Source: Sphingobacterium oryzagri (lineage in GTDB: Bacteria > Bacteroidota > Bacteroidia > Sphingobacteriales > Sphingobacteriaceae). From it: a DNA stretch of 64,000 nt. The position numbers and the translations under genes are program-made. The notes under the pieces are model-generated. The model was not told the origin of the DNA. It made no database searches and worked only from the letters and a program-made list of their open reading frames with translations. Below, in pieces: positions 60,330 to 64,000 of the stretch (position 1 is the stretch's first letter; each line of letters opens with the position of its first letter). Location of the stretch: contig NZ_CP117880.1 in the NCBI RefSeq assembly GCF_028736175.1, positions 1,674,001-1,738,000 of the forward strand, written 5' to 3'.

Positions 60330-60864
60330 TCTGTATATGGTATTGCTGGGCTGCAAGCCAGCTGGGCGTTATACCGAACAACACGATCTTTTCTTTGGTA
60401 TTGGTGAGAAAATCAATGCGCTAAAATCTGATATGGTCAAGTTTTGGCCTGAAGCCAAGGGTAAGCTACATATTGACGCCTGGCGTCAGGTAAGCGTGGT
60501 GGATAACTTTCACGTAGCCGTAGAAGACCGTGCACATGCTGCTGTGGAGAACGATTATAAACTTTTTTTCGTCAATCTTGGCGGTTATCGCGGTCAAGAT
60601 TTTGAAGAATATCACTATAAGCAATTGGTGGTAGCGCGCGACATGAAGGAAGCGACGAAAAAGGCGAAGACGAGTGCCTTCTTTCAAGAGCATATTTCGC
60701 CGCACGTTGATGATAAATATGGCTTGGATGTAGACGATATCTTTACTGTGGAAGACGCCTTGTCGCCATCAGCGCGTGAAAAATACCGGATCGTTCTTCG
60801 TCCGGTGACCGACGAATCGGCGGATGAGGTAAATATTGGATACGTGAAGTTTTCGGAATTATAG
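60319..60864 (+). CDS. DUF1543 family protein
   Basis: 181 residues. Starts MNLNLYMVLLGCKPAGRYTEQHD, given here as MVLLGCKPAGRYTEQHD, a family hallmark. HIDAWRQVSVVDNFHVAV is the second block, and the C-terminal half LFFVNLGGYRGQDFEEYHYKQ repeats it (two similar halves). Function is unknown. It ends just before a long hairpin terminator. Confidence 0.85.
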   Translation: MNLNLYMVLLGCKPAGRYTEQHDLFFGIGEKINALKSDMVKFWPEAKGKLHIDAWRQVSVVDNFHVAVEDRAHAAVENDYKLFFVNLGGYRGQDFEEYHYKQLVVARDMKEATKKAKTSAFFQEHISPHVDDKYGLDVDDIFTVEDALSPSAREKYRIVLRPVTDESADEVNIGYVKFSEL

Positions 60865-60903
60865 GGTAGGCGGGTTCGTCGTACTGCTTGTGCAGAAAAA
60901 GAT

Positions 60904-60949
60904 AAAAACAGCGGCGCTGACTGCCTTCGCAATCAGCGCCGCTGTTTTT
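60904..60949. terminator. Long bidirectional terminator
   Basis: Perfect 17-bp stem AAAAACAGCGGCGCTGA / TCAGCGCCGCTGTTTTT. It closes DUF1543 and, from the other side, the S46 peptidase gene, whose stop codon it overlaps by two bases. Confidence 0.9.
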
Positions 60950-63116
60950 ATATGCCCATTTCTTTGATAATAAATTGTGCATTATCTATTTTGTCGGCAA
61001 TCCACAACACGTAGCGAATGTCCACACCGATAGATCGACTGTAATTTTCATTCCAGGCAAAATCATTGATCGTGGCATCGTACGATCGGTCAAAATTAAC
61101 ACCGATCAACTCGCCGTTCGCATTCATGATCGGCGAACCTGAATTGCCACCTGTAGTATCCATATTATATAAAATATTGACCGGGACATCATGGAGCTCT
61201 TTTTTTGCATAAGCACCAAAATTTTTGGCAAGCCAAGCATTTTTGATGCTTTCTGGATATTCAAATTCTGGTAAGCCGGAGTTGCCCTTCTCTACCAATC
61301 CTTTTATCGTAGTAAACGGTTTCATGTAGGTAGCGTCAACAGGGCTATAGCCTTTTATATTGCCGAACGTAAGCCGTAACGTAGAATTGGCATCTGGAAT
61401 AAAGCTTTTTGCCTGGTATTGTTCTTTTACAGCCACATAATCGCCCATTAATCTATTCAATACACCCTCACGGCGCTTCTGCTCGTCGTTGAAAACTACC
61501 AGTTCGCTATCCAGCTCTTTTTGTATGGTCAACAAGTCGTCGCTATAATTTTTGACGGATTGCACATCTCTCAATATCGTATTGTATAGCGTTTCTTTAT
61601 CGTTCAATTTCGAACGATCGAGCGCCGAGGCAATAACATCTGCTGCATCGCTCTTCTGCTGAAAGTTTTGTTTGCTGAAATAAGCGATTTGGTTTTTTCC
61701 TGTAAATTGGTAGGCATCTTCAAACATCCGCTGGGCGATTGCCTTGTCTACCGCCAGGTTATAACTTGCAAAAATACCATCCAGGTGCTTTTTCACCTCT
61801 TCTATATTTAATGCAAAAAAATCTTGCTGGGCTTTAACACCGTTCTGTTTGATGATCGCACTTTTGAAATTGTTCATGGCGCTCGCCACGCGTAATAGGG
61901 AGGTGCTGCTATACATGTTGTTAAACCAAAGCTCCTTCGGCGCGACTTCAAAAACTGCACGGTAATGTTGATCGATATCGCCCATAAGCGTACCATATTT
62001 GGTTTTAAGCTCCGGCTTGTTTGCAATAAATTGAGCCAGCGCTTCATCCTCTTTTTCTTTATCGGCTACAAGATGCAGATTATGCAGACCTTTTAATTTG
62101 CCACGATAATTTTTTAGTACGTTAGCATTACGTTTTATGCGTGTGGCCAACGCTAACGCTACGCTGACGTTATCTTGGCCTGCGGTAACCATCTGCTCAT
62201 TTTGAAAATCGTAGAGATCCGATGTGTAAGGAAGTAAGAATTTTTCCTGATATTCCATATACTGCGCCGGTCTGTGGCGGAATGTACGGCCCGGATAACC
62301 CAGGATAAATACAAAATCATTTTCGTCGACGCCTTGCGGATTCACTTTTAGGTGTTTTTTTGGCTTATACGGTACATTATCTTGGCTGTATTTCGCTGAA
62401 GATCCGTCGGGCGCTACATAGGCACGTAAAAAGGAGAAATCGCCCGTATGCCGTGGCCATACCCAATTGTCCGTTTCGCCGCCAAATTCGCCAATATCTT
62501 GCCGCGGGATGTACACCAAACGTACATCTTCAATTGTTTTATAGCGGAATAACACATAACTTTTTCCGATAAACATTTCGGACACTTCAGCCTTAATCGT
62601 TGGGTCTTCAGCCTGTGCACGCTGTGCAATTTCTGCTCTTTTCTTATTTATCGTATTGATTCGCGCTGTCGGGTCGGTAATATCTGCTACGGCGCGCAGA
62701 ATTTCTGCCGAAACATCGCTGTAAGAATCCGTTATTCGAATGGTGAGTCCTTTTGCTTCAATTTCCTGCTCGAGCGCATTGGCCACAAAACCATTTTTTA
62801 AATAATTAAATTCAGGCGAACTGGCCAGTTGCACCGCACTAAATGCACAATGATGGTTCGTGATAATTAAGCCGTTTGGCGAGACAAACGAACCTGTGCA
62901 ACCACTCACTTGCACCAGCGCATCCACCAATCCAACCTGTCCGGGATTATAAATGTCTTTTTCCGCGATTTTTAGTCCGGCTTTCTTTAATCCCGCGCGA
63001 CTAAGTTCGCTCAGCGGAAACATTCCTTCATCTGGTATGGCGCCAGAGAAGTTAAAGGCGCTCACCCCCAATAGCAGTGCACAAAGTATGCTACTCTTTA
63101 CTGTTAATTTTTTCAT
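60948..63116 (-). CDS. S46 family dipeptidyl-peptidase, DPP11 type
   Basis: 722 residues from the ATG at 63116 (MKKLTVKSSILCALLLGVSA), with a signal peptide; a second ATG is at 63119. Trypsin-like fold with T87-N-H-H-C90, GEFGGETDNWVWPRHTGDF near 220 (the catalytic Asp region) and GGNSGSP with the nucleophile Ser659. Arg677 (IGVNFDRSYDA) is 18 residues after Ser, the position that sets Asp/Glu specificity in DPP11 (Gly in DPP7). A periplasmic enzyme releasing acidic dipeptides for amino-acid use is predicted. It ends at the long terminator. Confidence 0.9.
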   Translation of the reverse strand: MKKLTVKSSILCALLLGVSAFNFSGAIPDEGMFPLSELSRAGLKKAGLKIAEKDIYNPGQVGLVDALVQVSGCTGSFVSPNGLIITNHHCAFSAVQLASSPEFNYLKNGFVANALEQEIEAKGLTIRITDSYSDVSAEILRAVADITDPTARINTINKKRAEIAQRAQAEDPTIKAEVSEMFIGKSYVLFRYKTIEDVRLVYIPRQDIGEFGGETDNWVWPRHTGDFSFLRAYVAPDGSSAKYSQDNVPYKPKKHLKVNPQGVDENDFVFILGYPGRTFRHRPAQYMEYQEKFLLPYTSDLYDFQNEQMVTAGQDNVSVALALATRIKRNANVLKNYRGKLKGLHNLHLVADKEKEDEALAQFIANKPELKTKYGTLMGDIDQHYRAVFEVAPKELWFNNMYSSTSLLRVASAMNNFKSAIIKQNGVKAQQDFFALNIEEVKKHLDGIFASYNLAVDKAIAQRMFEDAYQFTGKNQIAYFSKQNFQQKSDAADVIASALDRSKLNDKETLYNTILRDVQSVKNYSDDLLTIQKELDSELVVFNDEQKRREGVLNRLMGDYVAVKEQYQAKSFIPDANSTLRLTFGNIKGYSPVDATYMKPFTTIKGLVEKGNSGLPEFEYPESIKNAWLAKNFGAYAKKELHDVPVNILYNMDTTGGNSGSPIMNANGELIGVNFDRSYDATINDFAWNENYSRSIGVDIRYVLWIADKIDNAQFIIKEMGI

Positions 63117-63304
63117 CATGTTCAATTTAGCGTCGGTCAAAGTTAATAAACATTTTCAAGCTCTAAACGTTTTCACCGTATGCCGGCATAAAATGCGTAT
63201 GTTGAGCCGCTTATGCAACTAACCAATGTGTGCGGGGATAAAGACGGCTGAACTATTCCGTGTATTGACAACAATTTTATTAACCGCAAAGCCATTGAAA
63301 TGAC

Positions 63305-63312
63305 TAACTTTG
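63305..63312 (+). promoter_or_regulatory. Bacteroidota -7 box (TAACTTTG) upstream of oxyR
   Basis: Exact TAnnTTTG, 20 bases before the ATG at 63332. A -33 TTTG at the normal distance is not evident. Confidence 0.45.
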
Positions 63313-63331
63313 CATAGCTAAAATTTATAGC

Positions 63332-64000
63332 ATGACACTTGTTCAATTAGAATATATTATTGCAGTTGACACTTATCGAAGCTTTGTCGCGGCCGCGGAA
63401 CACTGTTTTGTTACGCAACCCACGCTGAGTATGCAGATTCAGAAGTTAGAAGAATCCATCGGGGCGAAGCTTTTCGATCGGAGCAGGCAGCCGGTGGTTC
63501 CTACGGAGATCGGTGAGAAGATCATCAAGCAAGCGCGCGTCATCTTAAACGAAAGCAAGAAGATTGCCGAGTTGCTCCAAGAAGAAAAAGGAGAGCTCTC
63601 CGGCGAACTGAAAGTGGGTGTTATTCCTACTGTCGCTCCCTATCTACTGCCAGATGTGTTGACTACTTTTCTTAAAAAATATCCAAAATTACAGTTGCAG
63701 ATATGGGAGTATACTACCGAGCGTATTTTGCAGGAGTTGAAAATCGGGCGGCTTGATTGTGGACTTCTGTCCACGCCGTTGCAAGAAGCCGGAATAGATG
63801 AAACCCCGCTTTATTACGAGACGTTTGTAGCCTATGTGTCTGAAAAAAGTGCGCTTTACCAAAAAAAAATGGTGACCACTGACGAAATTGCGAATGAAAA
63901 ATTGTGGTTGCTGAATGAAGGACACTGTATGCGTGGACAAGTATTAAATCTTTGCCATTATAAGCATAACCACGGAACGAGTGGTACGTTTGAATATAAT
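63332..64000 (+). CDS. oxyR: OxyR-type LysR regulator (3' end outside window)
   Basis: 223 codons, open to the window edge. The N-terminal LysR helix-turn-helix (FVAAAEHCFVTQPTLSMQI, residues 18-36) and linker helix precede the regulatory domain. Cys199 and Cys208 sit in EGHCMRGQVLNLC with exactly the numbering and spacing of the E. coli OxyR redox pair. It should form a disulfide on peroxide contact and activate antioxidant genes. Those targets are not in the window. Confidence 0.93.
   Translation, partial: MTLVQLEYIIAVDTYRSFVAAAEHCFVTQPTLSMQIQKLEESIGAKLFDRSRQPVVPTEIGEKIIKQARVILNESKKIAELLQEEKGELSGELKVGVIPTVAPYLLPDVLTTFLKKYPKLQLQIWEYTTERILQELKIGRLDCGLLSTPLQEAGIDETPLYYETFVAYVSEKSALYQKKMVTTDEIANEKLWLLNEGHCMRGQVLNLCHYKHNHGTSGTFEYN

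Overview
The window is a chromosomal segment of a Bacteroidota bacterium, most likely a member of the Sphingobacteriaceae (Sphingobacterium/Pedobacter-like). This is inferred from the SusC/SusD outer-membrane pair, several Crp/Fnr-like regulators of the Bacteroidota type, a DPP11-type S46 peptidase, DUF4202/DUF2851/DUF4199/DUF5606/DUF1543 proteins, an ISL3-type two-ORF transposase, and promoter-like TAnnTTTG boxes. I see no plasmid, prophage, CRISPR or rRNA genes. Genus is not provable from the sequence alone.

Layout. 1-9 kb: the end of a TonB-dependent receptor, RidA, a DUF4202-Crp/Fnr pair, then a sugar-related patch (exported aldo/keto reductase, FucP-type permease, lipoprotein glycoside hydrolase) with a decayed Crp/Fnr gene between the last two. 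9-12 kb: four small exported proteins or lipoproteins of unknown role and one small cytosolic ORF. 12.1-14.3 kb: a 2.2-kb non-coding array of about 290-bp repeats made of hairpin modules, in which whole stems have been swapped while the flanks stayed the same. This is the strongest candidate for something undescribed. 14.6-20.8 kb: a COG0523 metallochaperone GTPase, a TIM-barrel isomerase, an UlaG/NAPE-PLD-like hydrolase, and two neighbouring genes (methyltransferase and AhpD-like) each broken by one missing base in a homopolymer. 20.9-24.4 kb: an intact ISL3-family element with 8-bp target duplications, two tRNA-Lys genes and the 3' stump of a third, and an acyltransferase.

24.5-38.8 kb: prmC and ribD (divergent), two small proteins, an orphan susC-susD pair, an Nramp transporter fused to a UspA domain, an SDR, PPK2 polyphosphate kinase, DUF2851 and an ankyrin protein. 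39.2-41.0 kb: an IS1182-family element framed by hairpins. 41.0-47.9 kb: ubiX, a 47-codon ORF, a dihydroorotase homologue that has lost catalytic residues, DUF4199, two glycosyltransferases and an MBL hydrolase, all on the plus strand.

47.8-64 kb is mostly housekeeping: ispD, sbcC-sbcD, a SelW-like protein, an esterase, a PA0069-family radical SAM protein, DUF5606, cyclophilin, radC, deoxynucleoside kinase, trpS, mazG, DUF1543, a DPP11-type peptidase and the first 223 codons of oxyR. The radical SAM gene and radC, 2 kb apart, carry the same 17-bp palindrome TACTAA-N5-TTAGTA just upstream, suggesting a shared repressor and perhaps a DNA-damage regulon.
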